Assembly (NCBI RefSeq): GCF_023206395.1
Contig: NZ_CP066149.1
Span: 3,782,001-3,846,000, forward strand
DNA from: Vibrio sp. ED004
GTDB lineage: Bacteria > Pseudomonadota > Gammaproteobacteria > Enterobacterales > Vibrionaceae
Direction: 5' to 3'
DNA length: 64,000 nucleotides
The translations under genes were made by a program, and so were the position numbers. Under the pieces are notes generated by a model. It worked only from the letters and a program-made list of their open reading frames with translations. It was not told the DNA's origin and ran no database searches. Below are positions 61,939-64,000 of this stretch, in pieces. The first letter of the stretch is position 1, and each line of letters starts with the position of its first letter.

Positions 61939-63144
61939 ATGAAACCTAACAACACTCTTACTCCTTCCCAGGAAAAGCCTGAAGCAAAAAGTGCCAACCT
62001 ATTATATAACCCGACTTTCCGATCTGTTGTTTTTCAGATCATCGCCATCGGAGCACTCGGCGCTTTCTTCTACACCATCGTAAATAATGCCCTTACCAAC
62101 CTTGATGCCCGAGGCATTGCCACTGGTTTTGACTTTCTAAGTCAAGAAGCCGGATTTGGTATCGGATTAACGCTCGTCGAATATGACGAAACCTTCTCTT
62201 ATGGTCGAACGTTCGTTGTCGGCTTATTAAATACCGCCCTAGTTTCAGTGCTAGGTATTATTTTAGCCACCGTTCTTGGCTTTAGTATGGGTATCGCTCG
62301 TTTGTCTTCTAACTGGTTAGTTAGCCGATGTGCAGCGGTTTACATTGAAATCTTCCGAAATATCCCTCTATTACTTCAAATTTTCTTTTGGTATTTCGCC
62401 GTTCTTCAAGCTCTACCATCAGCTCGCCAAAGCCTGAGCTTGGGTGAAGCCATCTTCTTGAATGTTCGTGGATTATATTTCCCGGCGCCTGTTTTAGAGC
62501 AAGGAAGCAGCTTCGTTATTGCTGCATTGATCATCGGTATTATCGCTACTGTGATCATCAATATTTGGGCTAACAACAAACAGAAACTGACTGGGCAACA
62601 AACACCGATGTTTCGCATCGCAGCGAGCTTAATCGTTGGTTTACCTCTGGTTATTTACTTTGTGATGGGCATGCCTATTTCGGCTGAATACCCTGCACTA
62701 AAAGGCTTTAACTTTAAAGGCGGCATCAGCATCATCCCTGAGCTTGCAGCCCTTGTGTTAGCTCTTAGTATTTATACGGCATCTTTCATTGCAGAGATCG
62801 TTCGTTCGGGTATTAATGCTGTGAACCATGGTCAAACAGAGGCTGCAATGTCTTTGGGGCTACCACGTTCTCGCACACTTAAGCTGGTTATCATCCCACA
62901 AGCTCTACGTATCATCATTCCACCGCTTACCAGTCAATACTTAAACTTAACCAAGAACTCTTCGCTAGCAATGGCGATCGGTTACCCTGACCTAGTTTCT
63001 GTATTCGCAGGTACAACGCTTAACCAAACCGGTCAAGCAATTGAAATCATTGCAATGACCATGGGCGTATATCTAACTCTGAGCTTATTGACCTCCGCGT
63101 TAATGAATATCTATAACCGTAAAGTCGCATTGGTGGAGAGATAA
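61939..63144 (+). CDS. aapQ: Amino-acid ABC transporter permease AapQ
   Basis: 401 residues, many membrane helices. The conserved loop for the ATPase (EAAMSLGLPRSRTLKLVIIP, then QALRII) is in the C-terminal half, and FRNIPLLLQIFFWYF marks the His/Glu/PAO permease family. The long N-terminal extension and the big periplasmic insert are usual in AapQ. Followed directly by aapM. Confidence 0.92.
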   Translation: MKPNNTLTPSQEKPEAKSANLLYNPTFRSVVFQIIAIGALGAFFYTIVNNALTNLDARGIATGFDFLSQEAGFGIGLTLVEYDETFSYGRTFVVGLLNTALVSVLGIILATVLGFSMGIARLSSNWLVSRCAAVYIEIFRNIPLLLQIFFWYFAVLQALPSARQSLSLGEAIFLNVRGLYFPAPVLEQGSSFVIAALIIGIIATVIINIWANNKQKLTGQQTPMFRIAASLIVGLPLVIYFVMGMPISAEYPALKGFNFKGGISIIPELAALVLALSIYTASFIAEIVRSGINAVNHGQTEAAMSLGLPRSRTLKLVIIPQALRIIIPPLTSQYLNLTKNSSLAMAIGYPDLVSVFAGTTLNQTGQAIEIIAMTMGVYLTLSLLTSALMNIYNRKVALVER

Positions 63145-63145
63145 T

Positions 63146-64000
63146 ATGAGCACACATCAATTTCAACCTGATCTTCCGCCTCCCGCTAACACGGTTGGTA
63201 TGGTTGGCTGGTTAAGGAAAAATCTCTTTAACGGCCCTATTAACAGCGTAGTGACACTGGTTTTAGGTTACATCGCATTCTCATTACTTTGGGCAACCTT
63301 TGACTGGGCATTCTTAAATGCAGATTGGGTCGGCACGACTCGCGATGCATGTACGAGTGACGGCGCGTGCTGGGTATTCATCAGTGTTCGTTGGGATCAG
63401 TTCATGTATGGCTTCTACCCTGAAGCTCAACTGTGGCGCCCTCGCCTTTTCTACGCAACTCTAGCGATTTTCGTCGCTTTATTGGCTTATGAAAAAACAC
63501 CTAAGCGTACGTGGATTTGGTTGTTCTTCGTAAACATCTACCCATTTCTAATCGCTGGTTTGTTATACGGTGGTGTGTTTGGACTAGAAGTTGTCGATAC
63601 CCATAAATGGGGCGGCCTGCTGGTTACACTGATCATCGCATTAGTGGGTATTGTGGTTTCGCTTCCTATCGGTGTTGCACTAGCCCTTGGACGTCGTTCA
63701 GAGATGCCGATCATTCGTAGTATTTGTACTGTGTACATCGAAATCTGGCGTGGCGTACCTCTTATTACCGTGCTGTTCATGGCATCAGTAATGCTACCTC
63801 TATTCTTGGCCGCAGGTTCTGAAACCGATAAGCTAATCCGTGCTCTTGTTGGTGTGGTGTTGTTTAGTGCAGCTTATATGGCAGAGGTTATTCGCGGTGG
63901 TCTACAAGCAATTCCTAAAGGTCAATACGAAGCAGCAGATGCACTGGGTCTAACCTATTGGAAAAAGATGGGACTGATTATTCTTCCTCAAGCGTTGAAA
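63146..64000 (+). CDS. aapM: Amino-acid ABC transporter permease AapM, 3' end outside window
   Basis: At least 285 codons from ATG 63146 (MSTHQFQPDLPPPAN), starting one base after the aapQ stop with GGAGAG upstream. The partner-permease motif EIWRGVPLITVLFMAS and the ATPase loop YEAADALGLTYWKKMGLIIL, then PQALK, are visible at the window edge. It pairs with AapQ to form the channel. Confidence 0.92.
   Translation, partial: MSTHQFQPDLPPPANTVGMVGWLRKNLFNGPINSVVTLVLGYIAFSLLWATFDWAFLNADWVGTTRDACTSDGACWVFISVRWDQFMYGFYPEAQLWRPRLFYATLAIFVALLAYEKTPKRTWIWLFFVNIYPFLIAGLLYGGVFGLEVVDTHKWGGLLVTLIIALVGIVVSLPIGVALALGRRSEMPIIRSICTVYIEIWRGVPLITVLFMASVMLPLFLAAGSETDKLIRALVGVVLFSAAYMAEVIRGGLQAIPKGQYEAADALGLTYWKKMGLIILPQALK

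Noticed and set aside
1..64000. CRISPR arrays, tRNA or rRNA genes, insertion sequences
   Set aside because: No regularly spaced repeats, tRNA-like cloverleaf sequence, rRNA sequence or transposase was recognised anywhere in the window.

Overview
The window reads as the replication-terminus region of chromosome 1 of a Vibrio. The backbone gene order (ccoN, a FIST protein and a hybrid kinase resembling vpsV-vpsS, then matP, lonH/ycbZ, fabA, rmf, uup, rlmKL, zapC, pyrD, NAD-glutamate dehydrogenase, pepN, prc, proQ, msrC, letA-letB, rsmF) is the conserved gammaproteobacterial terminus order and matches, from memory, the V. cholerae region that holds dif1 and the CTX prophage. A canonical 28-bp dif site at 4942-4969 and matP at 20956-21411 fit a terminus location.

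Region by region. 1-4793: end of ccoN (cbb3 oxidase), a small membrane protein, vpsV-like and vpsS-like genes. 4942-16299: an 11.3-kb filamentous phage (inovirus) integrated at dif. It has a DUF3693 regulator, two small early proteins, a RstA-type replication protein, a DUF1293 protein, small coat proteins, a central terminator, a pIII-like adsorption protein, a pVI-like protein and Zot. It then has a DUF2726 nuclease-like gene, two strong intergenic hairpins, an AAA-ATPase plus subtilisin-protease pair (IetAS-like defence system), a DUF3653 regulator and a second dif-like site. 16300-17219: non-coding sequence with a decayed copy of an inovirus gene. 17220-24310: outer-membrane protein, DUF2971 protein, HDOD protein, a TolA-domain-III-like periplasmic protein, DUF3634, MatP, LonH, FabA, RMF. 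24445-45597: housekeeping genes mostly on the minus strand. 45687-55751: ABC exporter, LetA/LetB lipid transport, RsmF, CvfB, an unknown membrane protein. 55880-64000: DUF4442 protein, a catalytically degenerate PEP-synthase-like fragment next to aroH, YajQ, a shortened siroheme synthase, and the start of an aap amino-acid ABC transporter operon cut by the window end.

Two observations stand out. First, the attachment site lies inside the 3' end of the phage DUF3693 regulator gene. In the prophage the dif site supplies a stop codon and the protein has 122 residues. Joining the two prophage ends on paper, as in the circular phage, keeps the frame open to about 148 residues, and the longer frame ends in an 8-base overlap with the start of the DUF3653 gene. 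Integration would therefore shorten one regulator and separate it from its operon partner, a possible integration-sensing switch. Second, the IetAS-like pair sits between zot and the right attachment site, where CTX phage carries ctxAB, with its own candidate promoter and terminator. This suggests a filamentous phage that carries an anti-phage defence module as a lysogenic-conversion cargo.
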